Shown here one piece after another: positions 37,101-50,900 of a DNA stretch of 64,000 nucleotides. How positions within the stretch are numbered: position 1 is the first letter of the stretch; every line of letters begins with the position of its first letter. The position numbers were made by a program, and so were the translations under genes. The notes under the pieces were generated by a model. That model did no database searches. It worked only from the letters and a program-made list of their open reading frames with translations, and was not told the origin of the DNA. Location: contig NC_081154.1 in the NCBI RefSeq assembly GCF_958295425.1, forward strand, positions 11,506,938-11,570,937, written 5' to 3'. The DNA comes from Solea solea. Its lineage: Eukaryota; Chordata; Actinopteri; Pleuronectiformes; Soleidae.

Positions 37101-40100
37101 GGAGAGAGAAGAAGCAGCGTTTTACCGACATGCCCCATCTCCACAGTCATGAGCAGTATGAGAAAATGAGAAAATGGCAGAGTGGCAGTAACTCAGTGAA
37201 AAAAAGTAACCCCGCGGTTTTAAATAACATGTTACGAGTCTATAGGTAATGTCACAGCAGTGATCAGAGGTGTCAGATGAAAGTCGTCCTCAGAGGTGAA
37301 TCATCGGGTGGCTCTCATTCGCACTTTCTATTTTGCACATACCCGCATATAGATCATCTTTTTTTTTTTGTCATGCAACCAATGGCCTTCTTTTGTATCC
37401 ATTACACTAATTAATTTTTCACAACTATAGAGCTTTACATGTTTTTTTTTTCCAGAAAGTGCATCAATATGTATGAGATATGTGCGTGTAAGAGGGTAAG
37501 AGAGTTGAAATGTTCTCTCCAGCACCTTCTCATACAACAGTTGTGCATCCTGACACAACATCCTTCAGGCTAAATACAGCGTATTCTGCATTGTGCTCTT
37601 CTCCAGGCTTGTACACAAGCTGATATGTTCAGAGCAGAATTCAGATTTAGCTCCGGTGGTGCGTCGTGCAACAAAGCTGTGTGTCTGTTCAGCTGGTCTT
37701 CGGTAAGGACAACAGCAAACATGTGACTCCGCTCTCAAACACAACAAGCTGTCACATTTACATTTCTGTTTGGCTCTTCCTCAGCCATTCTGTTACCAGT
37801 GAGTCTTATGTGCTATCTGTGCAATATCTTACTTTAACTCCAAAATGCACTTTATACAGCTGCTGCTCTTATCTATTTTATCTGTCTATTTTTTTAATCA
37901 TTTACTTATTTTCATATCATTTATTGCTGCCATTTTAATACATATATTTTCAGTTTTTAATATGTGCCTTACCACTGAGAGTGTACCAACTAAATGTCGT
38001 TGTGGAAGCACAATGACAATAAAACTTCCTTATGTCCTTATGTCCTTATGCCAAGCACAGTCAAAAAGGAAAACATTTAGAAAAAATCTCTTTACTTTAC
38101 AATTAATTGTTTTTCTCTCTCTATAAATATTGTTGTTTTACCCAACAGGCATGAGGAACTTTTATTTTAGTTGTGCGTTTCCCCATGGTCTGTTTTTGTG
38201 GATGCCCCAGCCGCCCCCTGTGTATATAAGCCCAGTGTCTCCCACATTTCGGCCGTGGTGTCTTTGTTTTATTCACAATCTGTCAGAGATAAAAACTGAA
38301 GACGATTTTGTGCTGCGGCCCTGGCTTCTTTCACACAACACAATGCAGAGTGTGTGACACCATTGGTTACATATGTGGCTGAATCTAAGGTGTTGGGACT
38401 AGTGGTTTAGGAAAGAAAAAAACACTAATTTCTGCTCCACATGTCCGATTAAACTGACTTTGGTTTTGCAAATATTGAATCATTTCATCTTTCTGATGAC
38501 TTAAATAATGTGTGTTGTTGTTTTGTCAGCTGTGTCAGCTCATTGTCCTCAGTCGGTGGTGAACTTTGCTCGCTTCATTCCCAGAGACGGCATGTCCCCA
38601 GGCTGTACATGTGTACATGTATGTCTACTTTTCTCTGTCATTATTACAGAAAAATATTCTGTTTGTATTCTATATGTAATGCAACCTCATTATGTTTCAC
38701 TTAGTGTCTCACAGTGCAGCCCAACGTGTTGTCATTGCATTTCCATTAGCATTAATATATATCTCATTTTATGTCTCGCATGATAAGTCACATGTCTTCA
38801 CCAGCACCTGACAAAGTTATTTCTGAATTAGCCTTTTATTGAATTCTATCTTATCTTGTTATTGTTTTGCATGCTACGATTTAATTTTCATCTTGGTGTT
38901 ATTCTCTGTTTAAAGTGACATCTGTAATATTTGTCCAGAGATTTCAGTAAATAAACAGAGAGTCTGTTTATTAACTGTTTATTGGCTGATGTACAATAAT
39001 GTTTAGGAGGTAGGTGTGATGTTTAGAAATGTACTGTCACGTAGCATGTGTCTTTCGTCATATAAACTCTTTATATACTTTAATTATTTATAATACAATC
39101 CACAATTGTTGGGCACTAACTACATACTTGGTTGTTCCTAGGTGTATTAAATGTCAGTGAAGAAAAATGAAACTCATGAACCATAACAACCATAACAACG
39201 TTTGGAATAAAGGTATAAATAAATGTATACATTGTTAATCACATGCTGTATCATGTGTACAAAGTGGACTTTAAATGCTGTCTACAGCATTAAAAATGTA
39301 TACATCCTTGGCCCAGACAGATATCACAACAATTGTTGGACTATTAGCAATTAATTATTTGTTTACACATCTTCAAGGTCCCCAGAGGGTGAGCCTGACA
39401 ACACACAACTTGTCACAAACATTTGTTTCCCAGTGAATGAACTGTGATAATTTGTTGACTTGTTGTAGGTCCCTTGATGCTCTGCGTTCTTCCAATCTTA
39501 TTTTAGTCCCAATTAACAGTTTGAGTTGTTATTTATTTATGCTGCGTGCACGCCAAGGCAAGTGTTTTTGTCTATTTTTTGTCTCTTTTGCTTCCCTTGA
39601 AATTTAAAATGTGGGAGTGCTCTCCCACTCCATCTCTGTTCTCCATCATACACACACAGAGAGAGAGAGAGAGAGAGGTTTGATATTCTCTTATTAGCAG
39701 CAGTCTTCCAGAGCAGATCAATTAATATCTTTTATTCAGATAATGATTTACTGTCATTACCAGGAGAGCGAGAGCACACAGTATGCAGAATGGTGCTCGC
39801 TCTCTCTCTCTCTCTTTTCCATGGTGTCTTGGTGGTGAGTGAGTGATCCACATGAGTGCAGCAGTGGTTAATGTGGTAATGATATTTCCACTCAGGGACC
39901 AGCGGTGTCTGGCTGCTCTCTGGCACATCTGCACCAGTTAGCTGCTCTAATTTTAGTCCCGGCAGTGCGAGGGCTGCTGTGAGGCCCAGGCGCCACGGCT
40001 TAATAGAAGAACATCTTCCTCTCTCACATACAGGCATGCTAACATTGACTCACTGTGTGCATAATATTGTGTGTCTATGGCACCACCCCGCACAAGCTTT

Positions 40101-43100
40101 ACCGGCGGTGCATCTAAATAATTTATTGAATTAGATTCTGTAAGGTAATGGGCTCATATCTTTGTAGTCATAGTCCCATTCCTGCAAAGGAAACCATAGG
40201 TTTTATTTGATAACTTGAGGGGTTTGCATGAAATTATGTTCATGTCAAAGGCAATTTTTGTTGCAGGAAAATGACTGAATCCACTGTTGTGTTGAACACA
40301 CTGGTCATCAGCCTGTAAAATCCCCTTGGTTCAAAAGAAGAAAAACAAACAAATCGTTGGTGATGCCTGAACGGCTGGTAGATTGTGTTCTGATGAGAAT
40401 TCACACTTCGCCAGAAATATTTGGATTTATTTAATGATTTTTGTATTGTGCTGTATCTGTTGTCGTTTCAATATGTGTGTGAACACACAGACGTTTGTCC
40501 ACCTACTCTTCTAAGGACACCGTGTTATGTTATCCCTAACCTTAACCATAACTAGTTAATGCCTAACCCGAACCTTAATTCATATATTCGCTCTAAACTA
40601 AATCAGTTCCTCAGAAATAACGTTCTGCTTCATTAGGACCAGGTTTTGGTCTGACAAGATCAGTGTTTATGCCATAATAGGTCCTAAAGAGGTAACAAAC
40701 ACATGTACACACACAAACACACAATCAGCCAATCAGAGGTCAGAAAAGGGTCACCTTTGCTTACCTGGTCTCCCGGGTGACGAGGAAGAAGCTATCATCA
40801 GGGGCATCGATCCAGTTAGGGCGTCTCTTGCGGATCATCACTCCACCTCGGGTGTTTCCGCTGCTGCTGCTGCGGCCGTTGTGCTGCAGACATAAAATTA
40901 AATATTATCAAATCTACAACAGGCAGCCATTCAGTCAGAATTAAATTCACAGTTGGCTGGAAAAATAAAAGAGAGAGAGGGCGAGAGAACAAGACACGTA
41001 CCAGGAGGGGTCCACCTGTTGTACCTGGGTTCTCTGCAATAACAAAGCCACGGCAGTGAGACAAAATTGCTAAGTATGCACGAGGGAATCTGTCAGTTTT
41101 GAAAAGTATTGACTAGTTAATGACTTTTCCTTAATGCAAGTGGTGCAACATGTGACGGTGTTCCAAGTTCAGCAGAAATAATGAAGTTACCAATAAAAAG
41201 TGTGTCAGAATGAAGGTGAATCATCCAAATTATCCCAATGACCCCTATCTGCTGATTGGTTTTCATTAGAATTAGTTGTCATTCTCTCCCACGAGCTCGT
41301 TTAGGTAAGAAATTGGAAGAAAAGGTTATCAACTCCAGGCAGTACCTCCACTAATTTGACTTTATCAAGCAAACTGGTGACAAGAACATTAGTTATCAAC
41401 ACTGCATGATCCCCAAGGTTCATTAGCATGACAAATAGCTTGGATTAAAGAGAGAAGGGGTGATTTTTCCATTTAAATCATTTATTTGAACAGAATTTAA
41501 AAACCTGTTCTGTGCAGGAGTAGATTAAGCTGCAAGTCAGTTCAAATGCATTTCTTTTTTTTAATATAAGAAAAGCATGTTTTTGTGTTTACCTGAGCGC
41601 CTGTCTGGCTCAGCCCTGCTGTGGTGATGGTAGTTGCGTTTTCCCAGCATGCCATGGGGGCCGTGTGGGAGGGAAGAGAGGAGGCGCCGCGGAGGAGGTG
41701 TCTGCAGCCCGGGGGTGCGGTGGGAGCGAGGGGCGTGGGCTGCTGGACGGGACTCTGAAAGAGACACCACAGTGGAGCTGTATCAACTGGCTCCTACAGA
41801 CCCATCTATATATTACTTATCCGACACAAATATTTAGTAAAACAGAGAAAAGTTGGACAGATTGTGGTTAAATTTTACAATGTAGATGTCGTGAATTACC
41901 TAGAAATTGCAGGACGCTGGTCAGAGTGCTCCTTTGGGCGGCTCTGGTTTTGGGTAGGCGGGTCCCCTGCCATTCTGACACCCTTAACATGTCTAAACAC
42001 ACACACACACCCATTTACAAACCAGTGCAGTGTTCTTTAAACTGCATGAAATCTCTCTCTAGTCCTTTCACAGAAGCATGCAATTAAAACAAAGTCAAAT
42101 TTTGAGGAAAATCAGTTGAGTATAATGAGCATCAATGATTGTGTAAATGACCTTGTTTCAAATGAATGTAGACACAGGAATCAATGTTGAGCAAATGACT
42201 GAGGTAATAATAGGGTGACTTGCTGCCAGGGACGGCATGACCACAAAAACAAATCTCCCACATGCACATACCATCGGCACAGGCTGACACATGCACACAA
42301 ACATACTGTAAACACACATACATCAAAAATATGAGGGCGTTATGAAAGCAGGCACTGGATGTCGAGTGCATGCTGGGAGAGGGTTGTGGTTGGCGTTGTG
42401 GCTCCTTTAGAGTATGGTGGAGTTGATGGACAGATCACATGGACACATGAAGCACAAGGACTCGGAAGAGATGCTTTCAGGTGTGACTTTATTGGAGGTC
42501 TACTCTCACGTTCACACAGTGATGAAATAAAAGAGCAAAAAAGAGGTAGAAGACGAGAATATTGCAGCAGTTTGGAAGGAAATGGAAGGACAAGGAGGCA
42601 AAGTTTGTGGGGCGGTTCTGAGCGGCAAATCCTGGCTGCAGGATTTACAAAACAGAGGAAGCAACAGGATGGAGGCATGAGAATATTGAATGATGTGAAC
42701 ACAGGAGAACAGTTGAGTGATAAAGACACCATGGTCCAGTTCAGGAGATGACTTCGTATGGCCTGGTAAATGGGGAGGGGGATGGTGAGATGAATCCAGT
42801 AGCAAAAAAACAGCTACTGTAGTTATTACTTGTACCAAAGAAAATTCTTCAGCTTCTTTAAAGGTTCTACGTCCAAAGCTTATTTTCAGTTCATTCATTT
42901 TGTCCAGAACACTCACAAAAACACATGATTAACAGCATGAGGACAAATGTACACGCAAAAAACAAAAGAATAAAAAAGAAAAAGTTTAACAAAAGGTAAT
43001 GGTAAACACAGTGAAGCTATTTACAATAAACATTTGTGGCTGAGACAACGTGCCATGACAGCACAGAGTGGGCAACGCCTTTACCCAGAGTGCTGTGCAA

Positions 43101-43595
43101 AATAGAGCCTCTCTTAATAAAATACATTTTCTCTACATCTACCTTCAGTAAATATAAGGCTCAGACTAGAATATTAGTTCCTATTACGCTAACCGTTAGT
43201 GACAGGAGCAAAGTAAGTTATTATTCTTATTCATCATTACTTTATGTGTATTATTTCTGTAGAATAGCCACATTTGTCCAATAAAACTTTGTATAATTTC
43301 AACAGTGGATTTCAGCTCACACTGACTAAGATAATGTAACAGACAAAAATAATAAAAAATAGGTCTATGAATGAAAAGATGATCAAAACTCATAGTTATG
43401 AGGACAGACAGTCTTTATTGGAAAATGGGAGGGGAGAATACAAAAACCAAAATAATAATATAACAATAATAATAAAAACAGAAAGGGAGACCAACAGGGG
43501 TTTGGGGGCGAAGACAAGCAGAAATGGGGTGTGATGGTGGGGCAGTCAGGGTGAGAATGGATGGTGAGTGTATGCTTATGTTGCGTTTTATCTGC

Positions 43596-43643
<48 letters not shown>

Positions 43644-44855
43644 ATGCGGCAGAAGTTAGGAGGAATTGAATGAGCTCTTACACTCTGCCTTTATGGCCCC
43701 ACAGTTAATGGGGATAAAGGGCCGGCGCGCAGCGCGGCGCAGCTTGATGATGTCACGGCACATGTGCCGGGCCAGCTTGGTGAGGCGAGTGGCTTGCAGC
43801 AGAAAGGCCTGCTTGGTTTTCATGGAGGACTTGGGGCTGCCACTGTTTCGCATCGGCACCATGTGGTTGGACTGGCGAGGACCATGACCTCGAGGACGAG
43901 ACTCCTGGGAAATAAGGAGGGAGAAACAGAGAGAAGGTCACTGAATACACGTTTACTGGTGCAGTGTTTTAGGTGCTTTGAAAAATTATATAAAAAAAAT
44001 AATGTTTCCTTGTTTTAGGTCAAAAAATCAAGTGTATCTCCATTTAGTCAAGATTATAACAAAAGCACAAAAGTTAAAAATATACTTGCTCTATATTCCA
44101 GTATATTTTATAACGCCTAGAGTTAATATATATAATTTACAGTAGTTTCATGTCAAAAGACTAATTGTTTAATATGTGCAATTAAATTTACAAGTTGACA
44201 GTTGTACATATTTGTCTATTATATTCCAGCTTTTAAATACATGGTCATAAAAAAGGCATTCATTATGTGAGCAATGCTCAGCTGCCAGTTAAATACTATT
44301 AAATGAAAACAGCCAATGATAAATCTTGCTGTCAGAAAGGTTAATTAAACCCAATGTGCTGACTTTCAACGGTTATTTTTGAAGTTATGATGCCTAAATT
44401 TGACGAAATGCACTGTCACTTTCTGGTTTGCAGTAGTTACCATGAGTATTTAGCAACACATTATAGAATTTCAGAGGGATACAGCAATGCTCTGCTGTAA
44501 TTAAAACACCATGTTGAATCCCTCTATAACAACTACTTAAAGACAATTAAACACACCCATGGCGATAACTGACCAAAAAAAAACTGTCCGGCTTTTATGT
44601 TAAAGATGGGGGAGGCAGAGCTTATCACAAGGCATCTGACAAATCTGTATTAAAGCAACTGTCGACTGACTGGATATTATAAAACTGCAGGTTAATACAG
44701 GTATATAACATTGGTAATGGTTGCACTTCATTTGTATCAGCATATTTTTAAGAATTTTGTACATTAAGGCTGTGAAATAACTCACTCCATGGTAACAACT
44801 GTGCTTTTGTCAAAATGTGTGCCCAGAAACATAATGGAAGTTGGTAAAATAAAGA

Positions 44856-44930
<75 letters not shown>

Positions 44931-47900
44931 TAATTTCATGGAAAATATTTTACACTTCTATTTCACACTACATCATTATAAACCGAGAAGTGCAAACTGA
45001 GTGGCTTTTTAGTACCAGACATAGACATAGAACCCCAGTATATGCTGTGGATGCACAGAAATAAACTGGTCATTTTCACACCAGAACACAGGCTCCAACA
45101 GTAAAACAGAAGGGGTGAGAAGAAGAGCTATTAAAAGCTAATATGTAAGATGCTAAACTTACAGTGGTCACCGGAGGCGGGGAGGTCCTCTCTTCTGGGG
45201 CTTCTGCTCTGCTTGGCATCTTCAGGCCACCGTACTTCTTCCAGTACATCCAGCAGGATACGCACAGACGACACTGCATATTTGGAGGCCCCCATGAGTA
45301 CCACTGGGCCGACTGCATGGCTGTTGATGTACAAAATGCATTACTGCTTGTCTGAGGCATCACGGGTAAAAAAAAAAGAAAAGAAAAATGGTCACATCGC
45401 TGTCCTCTTCCGTAATTATTTGATCAAAATCAATACACAAAGGGGAGTCACAGAAGATGCTATTGACTACAGAGATATTGACTGCAGAGAGGAGTACCTA
45501 CAGTGAATAACAAACTGCAAGAAACACTGTCCACACAGATACAGTGTATGTGTCGGCAGCATAAAAGTATATATTATGGACTGGGTTAAAATTATGCTAA
45601 CCCCAACTCCAGTTTTTAACATATTAGTTGTGCAAGAAAGTGTAACCTTAAGTTAGTTAAGTTGCAGGTAAAAACCAGCAACTGCTTGATATTTTATGAT
45701 TCATAGGACTTTACTCAGAACTTGGATGCAGCTAATTCCTTCTATTCTACATTTTCTGTTCTACTATTTTCTATTCGAATCTCATTCTGAATGTCTGAAG
45801 TTTTATTTTATCCAAGTTATCCTGTTATTTGAAAATGTATAATTTACAGAAGACATACCGTAGTAGCACAGTGGGTCCAAACTTTGCTGACAGGAACCAA
45901 GAGGTATAAAGCATTCCTGATTCTTATATATCTAAAAACAGTTTCAATTCAGAACAAGGTTTAGTTACCTCACCCTTATAAATAATGACAGACTATCAAA
46001 CTCACTATAGCAGCTCTCGCAGGCTCTGCCGCCACCTGCTGCATGATAGACCCCGGGGCCCGCTCCATTCACTGTCGCCATCTTGCCATTGGTCATTGAG
46101 ATCTGGTTGGGGTTGGGTTTATTACTGTCAGAAAAAAAAAGAGAGGTGGAGATTTGAGAAACACAAACACAACAGCTCCTTTCTGCAGGACTATCAACAA
46201 TCATTATCATCTTGCAGCGACAATTACAGCAATAATGGTGACTGAATATTAAAATGGTGACTTACTAAGTGGGGATATAAACCTGCTTCAGTTTGCTCTC
46301 TGCCTCTGCTGCCTTCAGTCTCTTCTGCTCAGAGAAAAACAAAGGATAGATGGAGTCATTAATGCAGTAACAAAAGAAATCTACTGTACTGACAACAACT
46401 TTGATAATTAAGCAACCAGAAAATAGGATTGTGGTGCCATTTCCTTTCTGAATGATGTGACATTAATAGATAACTACCATTGAGAACATATAAAGCTGAA
46501 CTACAAGAAAAATGATTTGCTATGAACTGTTATTTTTGTCAGATCAGCTAACACTTTAACATACCCTTTTAAACATGTACATCCTCTGACTTATTAACCC
46601 TTGAGTTCTAAACATTTCCTGAAACAAAATTCAGTTCATCTTTCCTACATCAATTTCACACTGTTCTCTTCTACCCAGCATGTTAACAGCTGCATAATCT
46701 CTGTGGCTCTCATACAAGGAAGCTTTCTAAACTCAGTTTAATTTAGTCAAAGTTTAAACAAGAAGTAATCCCAAAATGTCAACATCATAGCAGAAAGCTG
46801 TTTAAAGAAATAATCATTCTCACCTGTTGCACATATCTGTCTGTGGTCTTCCACATGTAGTAGTACTCTATGATACTGGTCAGAGACTTCCATGGCAGCT
46901 TCACAAGAGGAAAGAATAAAGATGTGTAGTGGTGGGGGTTGGGGTGAGGGTGTAGACAGAGAGTAAATTAATGATATTAATATCTCATGTTCCTGCCATC
47001 TGGGTGCGAAAGCCTTCATATATATTCATGAGAGGCATCGCAACCAGAGAGACTGGAAGCTACCAGCTTTGGTTCCGAGTCTCGGATGAAAACACACACG
47101 TGGACATACACAGTGATTCACACATTTCAATAAGTATTCATGAGCACCTGGTGCCACCACATACACCCATGGCCAACCTTCTTTCTACAGTATAGGTAGG
47201 TAGGTGGTGGGAAGGAAAAGTTCGAAAGAATAAAAGTGTTACCCCCTGCAGGCTTAAAAGGAGGCTACTAAAAATTGGCAATTTCATTCCTCACAGAGCA
47301 ACGGCTGAGGTCAGCGTGGATTCAAACCAATTACAATGGATTTTCATTGTGACAAATTTGTGCTGTGGGCGAAGGACGAATCACAGTCCACAGAAACATC
47401 TCAAATTGCTATTGCTGCATAACATTAAACTGTCAAATCGTATGCTTAGTAAATTTCAAAAGGTCACACATTTTACTATAATACATCCAAACATGCAACT
47501 TCTATTTGTAGCTTTCACAGTGTAATGATTGGCTCAAGTTTATTGTAAATGGCAGACAATGTAAGCTGTTTTTACCGGTCAGGAAAAGGAAAGCTCCGAA
47601 GCCAGAGCAGCAGTGATTCGACTATTACTGTCTAATTTAAACTGTTCTAATTGGACTAATATTGTCTTATTAAAGTAAAACCTGGTGACTAATTGAAGGA
47701 GGTCTTGCTGACTACAGCTTCTCTTCTCCATTAAGAGTGAAACTACCAACAGACACTGCTTTTTAAGCAGAAAAAGCCTCCATTTGAAGAAAAGTTGGAA
47801 GAGAATACTGGTCCCCTTTAGGGTCACAAGATACTCATAAAGTCTCTGCATAAAGGTATTATAGCATTACATATATACAACATGACTACGGTTAACATGA

Positions 47901-50900
47901 ATCAAGGTCTTATCTTACATCCAGCAGCATTCACAATATTTAAAAAGCAAATTCCCTTATGCCTATTGCAGCACCATAAATGTGTTGATTTTAAAATTAT
48001 GAATTGTCAGGTGCATTTTTGTCAAACTGCCAACTTAGGGCAGCAATACTTAATTAAGACACGAAGAACAAACACTCTGAACCATGTGTCTGGCACAGCA
48101 ACCTTTATTTTATGTTGCTAATGTAGCAAAAGTGGATTTTGACACAATCTAAATACACTTTTTCTTATCTTGCAACATGTTTCATCAAATCACTTTGGTA
48201 AACCAATGGCTGTTTCTTACAAAAGATGACTGATAACCTCCAGATTCTAGCTAATATGACTTTACAGAAGCCAGAGATAATGGCAGTTATAAAGAAGAAC
48301 TTACAAAGTCTTGTCGAATGTCGTTGAAGTCTTTTCCGTATTTCTCTAGTGCCTCTTCAAACATGGCAGCTTCTGAGGCGCTCCACTCCTCCATCTCATC
48401 CCTACAGAGTACTGGGCCGCCCGCTGGGACCAGCACACTCAGTGCACTGGACAGATCGTAATTATGACGATGCAGTGTGTCCATCGCATGGAACTGCAAC
48501 CAAGAAACACATTACATTATTATATATCACAGGGTTCTCAGACAGATTACTCAATTGATTTTTATTCAATATAAATTCAACTAAAAAAATTCAACAAATT
48601 CAAGTTCATGTCAGACAAGATCAAAATCAAAACACACTCAAGCCAAATGGGAGTAAATGTAGACAAGCCAGCTACTTTGATCACCAAAAAAAGTCTTGGA
48701 AAAATGTCACATGTACCACACATTCTTGAGACTGGGACAACATGAAAGCAATGCAAACAAGGTCCCAACAAGTTCATTCAATCAATTATAATCTGGCCTA
48801 AAATTGCAATTGCAGTAATTGTGTACTAAGGAATTAATGGCATTCCTTGAATCTTCGATTTAGGAGCTGATAACAAATTCTCAGATGCCTAAAACATAGT
48901 ATTGCAAAAATCTAGTCCTTCAGGTATGGAATGGCACAGGAATGACTGGCCGTTCACACCTGGATGAATGTTCAGACTCTGAGAAGCCATGATCTAACGG
49001 TCATTCTATTTCAACGTGTGTTTGTGTCAAACTCACCAGTGTGATATCTCGTGAGGCTGCAGCAGCACTCATGTGTAAGCTTGGCTGTCGGACTGAGCTG
49101 CTGCAGTCCAGTGCTCTTGCAAAGGTCCCAACCGCCCTGAAAAAAAGGAAAAAAAAAAGGATATAGGTGACACTTTTATATATCTATGAATTACACATAC
49201 ATAAATCTTATAAATCTCAGTCGGGTACATTGTTTTCTTTTAACAAGTGTTTTACAGAAAAACAACAACAACAACAAAACTGGATATGCTTCCAATGAAG
49301 GAAAGTGCAAACCCAAACAGGCTGGGATGCATGAAATGAAGTGTCAACTAAAAGATTGAACACAATCTTTGTGCCATTCATTTTTAATATGATATTGACT
49401 TTTTACATATCAAATAAGAGTGATACATTCGCATATCCTTCAAAGAATGAGAGTGAAAATAATGAGCTGTACTCACTGTATGAGCCATCTCTAAAACAGC
49501 AAGACTGTCCATTTATTATTTAGCAGTCAGACTGCATTCCTATTGCATTATCATATACAAACAGAGCAGAGCAATGGAGTTGACAAACAATATCCTTTAC
49601 AGTAGGAAGGGTCATAAAGTGTTGATACTAAGAATTATTCCATCTATCTGCAGCTGCAGAGTGAACCAGTGATTTAAACAGGGTGTTATCTGTGTTGGAG
49701 GTGAAAGATGATTTACCGTGCCACTACTAGGAATTGGTCTATCTGTTTGTTCGTGAGTGGACACTCTGGATCCCACAGTTTCTCTTCTAGCTTCGACAGG
49801 TCCCTGTCATCTGCCTCACCTGCAGAACAAAGAGACAATGGCTTTAGACAGAATGACAGCATTGTCACAGACTGGCAGTGAAAGAAAATCAATGTTTAAT
49901 TCCTGGTGATCTGCTTTACGGTTATTTCATGCTTGTAATTGCGATTCAATTGTCTGGAAATTGTTCTCCAGCTGTTTAAAGAAATCAAGTTTCATGGATG
50001 TACTGAACTGAACATGCACTTTAAATGGCTGAAAACATCCTTTAACCATATCCAAGTTCAATCTGACAAAATGTCCTTATTCATCTTAACGTAAGAAAAA
50101 GAAAGAAAAGAAATCCACATTTTTAAACTCAAGTAATAAGGTAGTCAACTATGTAAAGCCTTTTTTTTTTTACTCCTGCTGCGTCACTTTGTGTGAATTG
50201 TGATGTCATGGATGTGCCAGACACATAACCAGTCGGGGGACTGTGGATTGCTACACAAATAAATGCTAACGGCTATGATAACTGCCAGAAGAGTAACGCC
50301 CACTGTCTCTTTGCACCACTCAATACTAAATAACATCTTATTATATTGATCTCAATCAGTTCAAAAACAGCTGCCATTTTCTTCAATATTGAAAAAAAAA
50401 AGGCAAGATATTCTACCTTTCCCTGCTGCAACCCTTTGAGACACATCTCACACGCAATTAAATTTACAAAACCTGTCACAAGTCAAATATTGAATGATTC
50501 CACTTTTGTGCATTTCCCACTGACCCTCTTGTAGCATTTCAGGTACATCTGCCTGAAAGCGAGGTCCCACTCTGATCTCTCCTTTGTCTGCCAGCAGGGT
50601 CTTTTGTGTCGGGTCATACACCAGCGAGTAGAAGAACGTATCCTGGGAAAAACAATTACCAAAACAAACAATCAGCCTCTACATTTCCCGCCAATGTCAA
50701 ACATGTCTTCATTACAGATATGTAGTATGACCCTAACCTTGAATCTCTTTTTAATTCTGCAGGTAAACATAAAAATCCCCAGCTGTTTTAAAGCAGAAAA
50801 TCATCACTGTGAATCTGAAGATTGCATTTAACTGTTAGATGTTTCTACAGTTTATAAAAACCAATTAGTCAGTGAAAAGAAAAGAAAAAGCAATGACATC

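Larger units (their letters stand above)
34103..40764 (-). other. mta3: mta3 intron 18 (longest intron)
   Basis: 6.66 kb. Holds a nested MITE pair, a LINE tail at 37,830-38,055 and opposed GA/TC microsatellites; no exon-like segment recognised. Confidence 0.7.
41993..43681 (-). other. mta3: mta3 intron 14
   Basis: 1.7 kb containing a 43-bp GT repeat at 43,598-43,641 near exon 14. Open frames on both strands around 42,360-42,910 show no conserved protein. Confidence 0.7.

Noticed and set aside
42340..42916. Overlapping open frames on both strands in mta3 intron 14
   Set aside because: Both strands open in the same place, no recognisable protein, and the mta3 exons on either side join without them.
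44859..45064. Open frame of repeated Tyr-Ile
   Set aside because: Translation of the TA microsatellite.
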